Shown in pieces: positions 23,807 through 33,500 of a stretch of 64,000 nt of DNA (position 1 is its first letter; each line of letters begins with the position of its first letter). The stretch spans positions 33,177,129-33,241,128 of the forward strand of contig OZ038385.1 in the NCBI GenBank assembly GCA_964036045.1. The letters are read 5' to 3'. A program made the position numbers and the translations under genes. Below the pieces are notes generated by a model. The model searched no databases and was not told the DNA's origin. It saw nothing but the letters and a program-made list of their open reading frames with translations. Source of the stretch: Eutreptiella sp. 'Long Island Sound 2002' (taxonomy: Eukaryota; Euglenozoa; Euglenophyceae; Eutreptiales; Eutreptiaceae).

Positions 23807-24395
23807 GGCTCCTGCACCATAAAAGCAGAGCGGCCTATGAATGTTGGGACAAAAACATGCTGCAGAGCACGTAGCACGCGTAGAACGGCTCCAGAGGCAA
23901 CGTCAGAAGCAAAAAACGACAACACACAAAACACCCAACACACGTGGGCAATGTAGCACCAAGGCAAAGGCATAGGCAGAAGGCAATTGTCGTTGGAATA
24001 CGCACGTTTCAGTTCCATTGGGAACCAGTGCAGGTGTGTGGCACAGTACACGGGTGCAAGCATGGGAAAAAAAAATCGGGTGTGGTATGATAGGTGTGAA
24101 GCACTTAGCCCCTGCAGAACGCGTAGAACGCGTAGGAAGACTTCCATAGGCAGACTCAGAGGCACCGGACCGAAACACGCAGGACGCGCAACACACGCAG
24201 CCCGCGTAGCACCAAGACAAAGGCAGAGGCAGGAGGCAATTGTGCTTCTCTCCTCGAAAATGGTTGAATTGAGCTAAACGGATATTTCCATTGCGTCGGG
24301 CACCCTCGAAAACCCCCCGGAAGCACAAAACAATCATAAAAGCAAAAACGCGACAAAATTTCGTACTATGCGTTCTACGCGTGGTAGCCAAAGGA

Positions 24396-25938
24396 ATATC
24401 CCAGAGCCACCGCCAGCCTGACCTCCCAAAACAGGGATTGCACCTCAACAAGCTGCTGGCTCTGTGCCCGCAACCGACGCGCAATGTAGGACCGGACCCC
24501 CAGGAATTCCGAGAAACCCCCCATCCTCCACGAGGGCCCATCATGGGCGCCACCAACAAAAAGCACCAGCCCAGGCCCCTCCCACCACCGACCCAGCAGG
24601 ACAGGGGCAGCCCGCTGAAGCCCCAGCTCCATACACATGGTTTGGATTTGGGCCACTAGAGCACGCCAAGGCTCAGCTGCGATCATCTGTAATGCCACCA
24701 GGGATTCAAGGACTGCCAATGGAGTGTGCCCCCCCCCCCCCCTCCTCCCGGAGCAAACAATAGGCCCCCGCTGCGAAGGGGCACGCCACACCCCCAGGCC
24801 GAACCTGCCAATGAAAGAACCCCAAAAATGATTGCATGAGCCTCCTTTGGGACCGCCAAACCGCCAACCGGAGGGCTACCTCATGCGACCACACCATCCG
24901 TACCAGGAGGTCCAGCCACTTGCCCAAAAAAACCAACTGGGTGGGAGGTTCCAGGACACTCTCCGGGCTGACAAGGAACCCCTCCCAACCCAGGGCAAGG
25001 ACTGTGTTACCCGTATGATCCCGGAAATACCTCTTATCATGATGAATCCACAGAAAATCATCCAGGTAATGCACCAGGAGAATATCGGGGGGCAGCACCC
25101 TCCCCAGGATCCGCGCTAGCGTTTGCTGGCAAATCAAGGGGCTATATTTCCAGCCAAGAGGCAGCCTGCCCAACCCCACCACCCTCCCACTAGGACCGGA
25201 CCGCAGGCGAAAAACCGTGCGAGCCGACTCCGGCAGCACAAAACTCCAAAAGGCATTCTTTAAATCAATATGGGTGCCACACAAGGGCACCCCCGGGTAG
25301 AACGTGACCAGCAGTTTGCTTAACGGCTCCCATGACCGTAGCGAAAATCTCGGGGGGGTGCCTCCATCCAATCCATTTTGTTTAACGCAACTGAGTATTA
25401 CAGAAACCTTCTCGGATGTTTTGGGAATGATGAAGGGCCAACAGGTCGGGGGTAGGTCCTCCGACAAGTCATACAGCAGCCACTGGCGTTTCAACACCCC
25501 AACGAACTTGGTGACCTCATCCGAAACCCAAGGGGGGGCCCCCGGCCGGGCGTTACCCCGACCGTCGATCCAGGGGGTCTCCACATCGAAGTCCCGCAAC
25601 CCCTGCCCATAGAAACCTGGTGGCACCGCTTGCGCCCAAATATCCTCGGGGATGACGTGGCTGCCCACCGGACCCAAGCCATTTAGCAGGATATCCGGGT
25701 TCACCTTAGCAGCCCTTGGGGTGGGGGAGGTGGTGACGTGCAGTAGACCTCTCGAGTCCTCCCGCCTCAGGCCCTGGACAGCCTTAACGAGGGTGCGAGC
25801 CGCCGAAGGCAGGCGGAAATCCTCTGCTGTGCCGAAGACACAATCCACAAACAAGGTAAGCCGCTTAACAAGCACCCACGGGGTAACGCGCAGCTCTGCC
25901 AACAGCCATCCCAGGTGGGGGGTGCAGGCCCTAAGGAA
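24396..25938 (-). CDS. reverse transcriptase and start of RNase H (split-repeat element)
   Basis: Copies element RNA into DNA. The frame follows the recombinase frame directly, separated only by a TAG at 25941-25939. Counting from the Leu at 25902: 'WPFIIPKTSEKVSVIL' (155-170), 'HIDLKNAFWSF' with catalytic Asp at 213, 'LGRLPLGWKYSPLICQ' (fingers/primer region) and 'HYLDDFLWI' (catalytic DD at 281-282). A C14 run at 24729-24742 (G14 in coding sense) ends this frame at a TGA (24708); the next frame continues as RNase H ('LVLFVGGAHDG', where the usual first Asp is Gly, and 'QQLVEVQSLFWEVRLAVALG' with the Glu) up to the insertion at 24395. The RT type, with YLDD and an RNase H after it, fits the DIRS group. 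Confidence 0.85.
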
Positions 25939-27693
25939 CTACAAAAACAGGGGGTCGTCCGAATCCCCACACCCCCCCCCATCCCACAACTCAGGCTGTG
26001 TGATAGGGTCACGGGGGGGGGGGGGGTCGAACAAGTCCTCCGGACCTGGCAGCAGGTCAGCCAAGCTGGGGGCCGGCGGGCCCGTCTCCTGCGCGACCTT
26101 CGGGCCAACACGCCGACGCCTCGCTGGCGCTCCAGCCTGGGCACCGGCTCTGGCCACTCCAACGGTCCCAGCCACACCGCCCCCGCTGGCATGAGCCCGT
26201 CCCCTCTCCATTGAAGGACCCAGCCCCAGCGGCGCACGAGCCGGGCGCGTCTGTAGACACAGGGGACCGCCCACCACTCCAGAGGGCCCCCGCCGTGCTT
26301 GGAGAACCGGGCGTGCGTCCGTCCGCCTCCCCATGTGACCCCCTTGACGCCAGCGTCCCTGGAATTTGGAGCGGGGCGTAGGGGCTCCGACGGAAGGGCC
26401 GAGGGCAAAGGCGGACCCTTGCTTCGCAAGGTCAATCCGGCTGACCCCCCCCCCATCCTCACACCCGGAGCTGTCACAGGAGTCGACCGTAACGAAGGCT
26501 CCACGCACTCCCCTGGATCCGGGGGGGGTCGGGGGGGGAACACCAGGGGCGGGAGCTGCCGAGGAGGATCCGGCGGCTCGCGTTCTTCCCGATAATCCCC
26601 CCTCCCCCCTGCGGCTTTGCGTGCAGCGGGGGGGGGGGGGTCCAACATGTCCTCCGGCCAAGCTGGGGGGTGGAATGCCGCCGTCGGAAGGGGCTCGGCC
26701 TCCGATGGGAACATGTTGGGGGCCCAGACCTCCAGGTGGGAAAGAACCCCGGTTGCCCCCCCCCCCCCCCGAGCCGGGCCCCGTAGGCAGTCGAAGAGGG
26801 CCCACGACTGCTGCGTCCTGGAACGCCGTCGCATACCGCAGAGCGGTCCCGACACTGCGCCAACGTCCCCACCAGAGGAAGAACTGCATCTGGGGGTGGC
26901 GAGCGTAACACGCAGCGCTGCCACCCCTGCGCAGAGAATGCCAACGGCAGTGCCTCCAAGGCGTAGGGCCCAAGACTTCCAGGAACTTGTGCTCCAGCCA
27001 TGCACTGCCCCCAGGCAACAAGTGGTCATTCGGCCGCAGGCCCTTGGCCTCTGCCCAGTGAAGCAGGGCCTCACGATATCCATCCGCCCAGGGCGAGATA
27101 GGGCGAGACTGCCAGCCCTCTTCACCAGTTTTGCAATTCCAGAACCGGAGCCACGGCGGGACTGGCACATCCCCCATGCGGAGCCTAGACACCTCACCAA
27201 CCCGCAGCCAAAGAACCCAGCTAAGCACTGCCACGCAAGCCATAGGCAATGCACCAGGTTGAAGCTCAGCCCTCTCGACGAGGACGCACAAACCCTCTGG
27301 GGGTAGGTAGGGTTGCAAACCCACCTTAGATGCAGCTTGGGCAATGCGCTTGTGCAGTTGCTGTACCGTCGGCCCGATCCAGCCGAGGTCCTCAGCGGCC
27401 CGCAGTGCCGCATTATACCCTCGCAATGTGGATTGCCTCTCTCCCGCCTCCGCTCTAGTCGCCAAGAACCCTGCCAGTATCCCAGCCAACGACGCCTCTC
27501 CAGAGGCCTCCTAGAATTCCGCGATCCTGGCCAACTTCTGCGCATACGCTCTGCGGGTCCCAGCCCGCCACGATCGGGCGGCCCAAGCATCAGGACCGCT
27601 GGGCTCGTCCTCGGTCCCCAGCATGCACCAACGCAACCAGATCCAGCGGAAGGAGCGCGTAACCCCCCCCCCGCTGCGCCGACCTGGCCTCCA
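25939..27693 (-). CDS. tyrosine recombinase (split-repeat element)
   Basis: Integrates the circular DNA intermediate. Seen: an N-terminal SAM-like region ('WAARSWRAGTRRAYAQKLA', then an in-frame TAG at 27513, then 'TRAEAGERQSTLRGYNAALR'); catalytic Arg in 'LWLRVGEVSRL' (about 27204); 'HSLRRGGSAACY' with the H-x-x-R pair (about 26940); 'WWGRWRSVGTALRY' with the active-site Tyr (about 26835). The complete R...HxxR...W...Y set is present. After it comes about 290 residues of Gly/Pro-rich linker to the TAG at 25941, after which reverse transcriptase starts in the same frame. Upstream, a C10 run at 27663-27672 separates this frame from one that leads back towards the gag-like ORF. Placement before the reverse transcriptase is unusual for the group. 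Confidence 0.85.
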
Positions 27694-27755
27694 TCACCGG
27701 CTCCTGTGGGCTCGTAGGGCGGATCACCGGGAAATCCGCCCACCACGGTCGGTGT

Positions 27756-28387
27756 TTAGCTCCAATGGGGACACTGGAAGTGCCAGTGTCGTGCCGGCAT
27801 TGCCGCTCCCTTCTGCGTGCACCTCCTGCAATTCGCCGACGGCTCCGACTCCACCGGGATCCATTCTCCCGCGCGTGTGTGCCAGCTCAGGACTCCGCCG
27901 ACCTCTCTGAATCTCACATTCTTCCAGTGGAAATCGGTCCCCAGGGTGCCCCTGGCTTCCTCCGGCGAGGCATACGGCGACCTACCCTTAGGCTCCTGAC
28001 CCGATGTGGCATTGTACCGCGTCATGTACGCCGTGTGCGACTTGCAGAGCACTTCCCAGATACGGTACGCCAGGACATGATCACAAGGGGGGGGGGAGCC
28101 CCCTGCTCATTGGCCCCTTCATGATTCAGCGGAAGCTGCAGAGGCAGATCGGCGTGCTCGAGGAATTCTTTAAGGGCTCCCACACACAGGCGCATCCATT
28201 GCGTCACCCGTTCTTCCTGGACGAACTCGTCCAAAGCTCCCGGCGTCAGCTCCGGGATGCTCTCCTTCTGCTTGATGCTGGTCTGTTGCAGCTCCATCCG
28301 CAAGTGCTCGATCTCCTGCGCCTGCTGTCTCATGGCAGCTGCCATTGTCTGTACGTCTGCTGATCCCCCATTGTCCGAGTCTCCCAT
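27756..28387 (-). CDS. gag-like protein with zinc-binding motif (split-repeat element)
   Basis: First gene of the element, from an ATG 44 bases inside repeat A. N-terminal half has a short coiled-coil-like stretch ('MRQQAQEIEHLRMELQQTS') and an acidic/aliphatic helix region. A 10-base C/G run at 28087-28096 changes the frame; the second frame continues 'DHVLAYRIWEVLCKSHTAYM' and ends with 'CRRCTQKGAAMPARHWHFQC', a C-x2-C...H-x4-C arrangement like an extended zinc knuckle, then TAA. This combination (helical region plus zinc knuckle, first in the element) is typical of nucleocapsid-type gag proteins. The frame change is either decay or slippage. Confidence 0.6.
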
Positions 28388-28430
28388 CCTGATTGGTGCT
28401 CACACACACACCCCACACAAAAAACAAAAA

Positions 28431-28490
28431 CGGACAGAAAGCTGCCTGAGAATGAAAAGGCAAACAATTGTTTGAGCACAAACAAGGGTT
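28431..28490 (-). repeat. split direct repeat A, outer copy (element 5' end)
   Basis: 60 bases, one mismatch to 21038-21097, ending 'caagggtt' followed by flanking 'ctcacaatgc'. The gag-like ATG lies 44 bases inside it. Confidence 0.92.
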
Positions 28491-29497
28491 CTCACAATGC
28501 AATACTGGACAATGTCCCTAATAGACTATTGTAGTTTGGAGGCCAGTTCATGGTGGATGATGCATAACAGCAACCCAAAACCTGTGCAATGGCTTGGAAC
28601 TAATCTTGGGTAGTATGTAGAACTTGCACTACCACGGTTATGTTAACCACAGACCTGTCCATTGGTATGTGACTTCAATGCAGGTGTTGTACATAGCTTT
28701 GGTTGTTAAAGTTGGCCACCAAGCCCAACAATTTGTCATGGATGCCATAGCTGTGATGACTTGTGATCAAAGCCCCCTAAAAAGTGCAGATAGCATCCGG
28801 TGATAAAATCACACATCTCTTCTCAAAAATGAATGCAGTAAACATGCCGTCTGAACATCCTTGGATGTTTGGTGTTTCTTGCGTCTCAGTGGGTACTTTT
28901 TCTATTTAAGCAAGCCACAAAATTTTGAGGCACAAAATTTAGTGCATAATCCATGATGTTCCAAATGGTTGTTTTCTTTTAACCACAGGGGGTGGGGGTA
29001 ATTTCAGGGACCCACCACCCCAGAATTTTGGCAAACCCACAAACCCACAAATGTCCCACCCCAAAGGGCTTTGGGCTTTGGGTTGATCTTCCCTTGTCCG
29101 AAGAGGGCCTTATGGGCCCACGGATTGCTGCTTTGGGGAAGCCGGGCAAGGCACACCTCACACACCCCACAACCGCGCAGATGTAGGGCGGGGCACACGC
29201 CTCCTAGTGCGGTCGTGCATGTGCTGAGGGGCGTGAAGGCCATGCGGCCCACCATGCGGCTGTTGGTGCTTGGTGGTGCCGCTCTAGGGGGTGGTGGTAG
29301 AGAAGGGGGGACCACCTGCCAGGTACCTTCGGGGTCGTTCCCCTGGTAGGCAATGTCAAGTCCTCCCCCATCATCCGGGGGAGGATGCTCCCCTAGAAAG
29401 AAAGAGTTACAGAGCAAGGACAAAACACAGGGGGCAGGAGGCGAGCTGGGAAAGAGGAGGGAGGGGGATAGCACCGTCTGATCGCCGCCTGGCGGGA
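28491..29497. other. spacer, right flank of the split-repeat element
   Basis: No supported gene. 28575-28745 is a diverged copy of 34005-34180 (shared 'gtccattggtatgtgactt', 'ttgtacat.gct', 'ccaccaagcc'). 29280-29395 resembles 29660-29775 (accaccagc... 'gttccatgtc'... 'ccc.gggg.agga'). Confidence 0.5.
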
Positions 29498-29573
29498 GAG
29501 GAAGATTTCAACCCACGACCTGTCACACGGTGGCACCTAGGGTTATCGCTAGGCCACACGGCCAGCGAAGGAC
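29498..29573 (-). repeat. tRNA-like segment (SINE head candidate)
   Basis: Minus strand: 'gtggcctagcgataaccc' fits an A box (tRNA-Arg-like) and 'gtgggttgaaatc' a B box. Acceptor stem not complementary, so not a working tRNA. Confidence 0.5.
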
Positions 29574-30599
29574 AGGGAAGGTCATAGGCATAGGGTTGTT
29601 GCAGGGGGAGGAGTGGAGGTGGTTTACTATGCTGCAGAGGGGGGGAAGGGGGGGAGCAAGGGGTTAGAGAAGGGAGGACCACCAGCAGGGAACCTACGGG
29701 GTTCCGGAGTTCCATGTCGGCGTTGTTGCACCCTCCCCTGTTACCCGGGGTAGGACACTGCTGTTGCCTGAGGAAGGAAAGGGCGGGGAGAGGAAACGAA
29801 AGGGAGGGGGCCATGAGGCAACGGAAACTGGGCTCGCATACGCCCCCGTGTCACAAGCGGATGGTCATAACCATATTGTTCAGTGCCTTGCTTGCTGCAC
29901 TGCAGCGCACACCAGTTCTGTACCACACCAGGTGGTTGCTGATTGTGCATTGGCTCCGGTCCTTTGGACACTGAGGTCAGCTCGCACCCACCACCCACCC
30001 ACAGTGCCGGTTAGTGTCTAACCCTTGCCCTGCAGGTCGTGCCCCTGTCATGCACTTGCTCCCTGGCACGTGAGGACGTGTCGTACTCGAGCCTCGGGGG
30101 CGCAAAGGCGCCTTTGGTGGCGCAAAGGCGTCTCAACATTTCAGCAAGTGCTCTGGCTGTCAGGCGACTCAACAGATTGTTGCTGTACTGTGTGTGGCGC
30201 ATACCATTTCAGCTCCACACCATGCATGCGCATGCTGCCCACATATTCATGCCTACTTGCTTCCGTCTTCCTCACATGGGCCGCACTCTCGCAGCCCCTG
30301 TCATGCTTCGGCCTTTCAACACGTAACGACGTGTCGAGCCTGTGGCTTAGGGGCACAATGGCGCCCTGTTATTTCACCATTAGACTGTTCTGTGCTGTCT
30401 TGGCGTCCCATACACCCTCGTCAGCTCAAACCCACCACCCTCCCTTTGCGCCGGTTAGCCCCCGACTCTTGTTGTGTGGGTCTCTCTCCCACTCTCTCCC
30501 TCCCATTCTCTCCTGCTCTCTCTCTCCTGCGCCCCACTCTCTCTCTCTCTCCTCTCTGTTGCTCCTCTCGGTTCCTTTCCCACAGTTCCTTTCCCAAAG
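29574..30599. other. spacer with dispersed duplication
   Basis: No supported gene. 30045-30135 and 30297-30375 share 'cctgtcatgc', 'cgacgtgtcgagcct' and 'ggcgcc' in the same order. CT-rich stretch 30480-30590. Confidence 0.5.
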
Positions 30600-32470
30600 G
30601 GAGGGGGGGGGGGGCAGCACCGCCGGATCGCCGACATCGTGCTGGGAGGGAGGAGAGGGAGGGACAGCACAGCCGGATCGCTGACCATCGTGCTGAGAGG
30701 GAGGTGAGGGAGGGACGGCACTGCTAGATCGCCGGCGGGCGTGCTGGGGAGGAGAAGGGTTTGGTGGCGGAGAGGGAGCGTGCACGGCAAAGGGTGGTCA
30801 GCTGGGTGGGTTGTTGTTGGGGGGAGGGGGGGCGGGCTGCACAGGGGAAGGGTGGGGAGTGGGGGGTGAGAGAAGGGTGGACCACTAGCTGGGTAGGTTG
30901 TGCTAGCGCCTGCGGAAAGAAACGGAGGTGGGGAGGACAAGTGTGCCGTGACTTAGGAGGGGGGAGGATAGCACTGTCAGATCGCCGCCGGACGTGCTGG
31001 GGTTGAGGAGGGTTTGGTGCGGGAGAGGGGGCGTGCACGGTGATGGGTGGTGGGCGGGGCAGGTTCAGCTGCCTCGTGTGGGAAGAAATGGATGGGGAGA
31101 GAGAAAAATAGGGAGGTGGGGAGGACAAGTGTGCCGGGAATCGGGAGGGGGGAGGACAGCACCATCGGATCGCCGGCGGATGTGCTGGGACTGAGGAGGA
31201 CTTGGTGGGGCAGGGGGGACGCGCACGGCGACGGGTGGTGGGCTGGGTGGGCGGTGTTGCCGCATGCGGAAAGAAACGGAGGGGGAGAGAGAATGAGAGG
31301 GAGTTGGTGAGGACAAGCGTATCGGGTACGAGGAGGAGGGAGGACTGCACTGTCGGATCACCGGCGGACGTGCTAGGTCGGTGAAGAGTTTGGTGGGAGA
31401 GAGGGGGCGTGCATGGTGATGGGTCGTGAGTTGGGTGGGCTCCGCTGCCACCTGTGGGTGGAAACAGAAGGGGAGAGAGAAAAATAGGGTGGTGGGGAAG
31501 ACAAGTTTGCTGTGAATGAGGAGGGGGGAGGCCAGTACCGTCAAATCGACGGCAAACGTGCTGGGACTGAGGAGGGTTTGGTGGGGAAGAGGGCGTGTGC
31601 AAAGTGATGGGTGGTGGGCTGGGTGGGCTCTGCTGTACGCCTGTGGGTAGAAACGGAGGGGGAGAGAGAAAGAAAGGGAGGTGGGGAGGACGAGTGTGCC
31701 GGGAATGAGGAGGGGGGGGGGCAGCACCGTCAAATCGCCGGCAGAAGTGCTGGGACTGAGGAGGGTTTGGTGGGGGAGAGGGGGTGTGCAAAGTGATCGG
31801 TGGTGGGCTGGGCGGGTTTGGCAGCCGCTTATGGGTAGAAACGGAGGGGAAGAGAGAAAGAAAGGGAGGTGGGGAGGACAAGTGTGCCAGGAATAATGAA
31901 GGGGGAGGACAACACCGTCGGATGGCCGACGGATGTGCTGGGACTAAGGAGGGTTTCGTGGAGTGAGGGGGCGTGCAAGCTGATTGGTGGTGGGCTGGGC
32001 GGGTTCGGCAGCCGCTTGTGAGTAGAAACGGAGGGGGAGAGAGAAAGAAAGGGAGGTGGGGAGGACAAGTGTGCCGGGAATGAGGAGGGGGGAGGACAGC
32101 ACCGTCAAATCGCCAGCGGACGTGCTAGGACTGAGGAGGGTTTGGTGGGAGAGGGGGTTTGCAAGCTGATTGGTGGTGGGCTTCGCGGGTTCGGCTGCCG
32201 CCTGTGGGTAGAAACAGAGGGGGACAGAGAAAAATAGGGAGGTGGGGAGGACAAGTGTGCCGGGAATGAGGAGGGGGGAGGACAACACCGTCCAATCGCC
32301 GGCGGACGTGCTGGGATTGAAGAGGGTTTGGTGGGGGAGAGGGGGCGCCTACGATGATGGGTGGTGGGCTAGGCAGGTTCATCTACCGCCTGTGGGAAGA
32401 AACGGATGGGGAGAGAGAAAAATAGGGAGGTGGGGAGGACAAGTGTGCCAGGAATGAGGAGGGCCAGGGG
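30600..32470. repeat. tandem array, 187-bp unit (about eight copies) plus a short 55-bp leader array
   Basis: Landmark 'gtgtgccgggaatgagg' and variants recurs near 30946, 31128, 31315, 31505, 31694, 31880, 32068, 32255 and 32443 (steps of 182-190). Each unit also holds 'gatcgccggcgga.gtgctgg', 'gtgggctgggcgg' and a GA-rich stretch. The first part (30600-30760) repeats a shorter 'ggatcgc.gac..cgtgctg' unit. Because the unit is not a multiple of three yet few stops occur, very long Pro-rich minus-strand frames arise, including one of 385 codons; these are artefacts. Confidence 0.92.
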
Positions 32471-32679
32471 TGCAGGGGTTTGGGGGGAGGGGTGCCTCGG
32501 ATGTCGTGCTGTGGAGGAGCAGTGGGAGGGGCGGCCGTGGGAACGCCCACTAGTATCACGGGATCAGGAGGGCGCATGTGCCGGGGGGAGGGCGGGGTAG
32601 GTGCACACCTGAGTGTTGGTCCGTGGGGCCAAATAAAATCGCTTAAACACCCTATTTTTGACCATGATGGGGAGTTCAC
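32471..32679. other. array edge, no gene
   Basis: Nothing recognisable; G-rich transition out of the 187-bp array. Confidence 0.5.
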
Positions 32680-32760
32680 ACAGGTGGGAGGGGTTGGCAT
32701 CGAACCCTAGGACGCCACATGGCAATCCATGGGTCCAGCCACTCGGCCACTCGATCGGCG
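32680..32760 (-). repeat. tRNA-like segment (SINE head candidate)
   Basis: Minus strand 'gtggccgagtggctgga' matches the A box consensus exactly and 'tagggttcgatgcc' the B box. It looks Ser/Leu-like, but the anticodon stem is irregular and the acceptor does not pair. Confidence 0.55.
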
Positions 32761-33500
32761 GTACTAGGGTGGTAGCGGCTGTGGCACAGGGAGGGGGCAG
32801 GGAGTCAGGGGCATGGCTGGAGGGCAATAGGGAGTGGGTGTAGGCCTGGGTGGGACACCGATCCCCCAATTGTTCTTACGGCTCGCACACAGCTACAATG
32901 GCTGCTCGCGCAGCCATCAACAGCGTCAGATCTGTTGAGCAATTAGGCGAGCAAGGGTGAGAGGGTCAGGGCAGGGTTGTGTGGGGGCCAGGGCCTGGTT
33001 GCAAGGGGGGGGGGGGGGGCATGAGGAGGAGAGGCACGGTGGCTGCACCGTCGGATTGTCAACAGACGTGGGGAGGGAGAGGAGGTGGTGTGTAAGCACC
33101 ACTGGATCACCAACCAGCATGCGTTGAGGGGGGAACAGGCCACTAGGGCTCGTGCTTGCATTTGTACACCCCTTCCCCTTAGGACGCCTAAGGTTCACTC
33201 GCCATCTCATAGGCGGCAGGGCACTGCCTAGCGGAGCAGGCAACAACTGACAGTCCCACCCCAAAGGGGTGGGGGGTGGGGGGGCTCTTAGACACCCACC
33301 CACCCACCCACCCACCCACCCACCCACCCAACTATCACAGGCAAAATGCCTTACCACAGGCAAAATGCCTTGACCAAGGCCTTCGGTGCTGACCCAAAGT
33401 CCCCCACAATGGCCTATCCTCCGGGAGGGGGGGGGGACCCACCAACCCAGAAATTCTAACAAACCCAACACCCCCCCCCCCACAGGACACACACTAAGAA
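32761..33500. other. spacer with a CCCA run
   Basis: No supported gene. 33292-33330 is a (CCCA)n run; 33340-33370 has a short duplicate 'acaggcaaaatgcctt'. Confidence 0.6.

Larger units (their letters stand above)
22290..24395 (-). mobile_element. 2.1-kb insertion with 14-bp terminal inverted repeats, inside RNase H
   Basis: Ends are perfect 14-bp inverted repeats (TCCTTTGGCTACCA), flanked by ATAT on both sides (22286-22289, 24396-24399). Upstream of it the RNase H frame reads 'FWEVRLAVALGY'; downstream it reads 'TTVTLVSDSE'. Deleting the insertion plus one ATAT gives '...LAVALGYTTVTLVSDSE...' in one frame. This is strong evidence for a DNA-transposon-like insertion with a 4-bp target duplication. 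It encodes no transposase I recognise; its only clear gene is the four-exon frame at 22886-23806. It may be a non-autonomous element with a captured gene. Orientation is given as that of the gene. Confidence 0.82.
20588..28490 (-). mobile_element. DIRS-group (tyrosine recombinase) retrotransposon with split direct repeats, 7.9 kb
   Basis: Two repeat types, A (60 bp) and B (65 bp), occur twice each in the pattern expected of split direct repeats. On the minus strand: A at 28490-28431, the genes, B at 21160-21096 joined directly to A at 21097-21038, about 385 bases, then B at 20652-20588. A copies differ at one base, B copies at two. Joining the outer ends recreates the inner A/B junction, as a circular intermediate requires. 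Coding order is gag-like, tyrosine recombinase, reverse transcriptase, RNase H. Known DIRS/PAT/kangaroo elements share the repeats and the enzymes, but usually place the recombinase after the reverse transcriptase. There is no target duplication beyond the shared TT. A 2.1-kb insertion (22290-24395) interrupts RNase H, leaving a core of about 5.8 kb. Stops and frame changes show this copy is inactive or needs recoding. Confidence 0.88.

Noticed and set aside
25767-27746. 659-codon minus-strand open frame
   Set aside because: It overlaps the recombinase and reverse transcriptase in another phase and contains none of their motifs; GC-rich coding sequence leaves its shadow frames open.
21038-28490. 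Reading the A repeats alone as LTRs of an ordinary LTR element
   Set aside because: They are only 60 bp, lack typical LTR ends and flanking duplications, and the second repeat B plus a tyrosine recombinase in place of a DDE integrase fit split direct repeats.
30724-31881. 385-codon Pro-rich minus-strand frame
   Set aside because: It is translation of the 187-bp tandem array and changes phase with each unit, so it is not a conserved protein.
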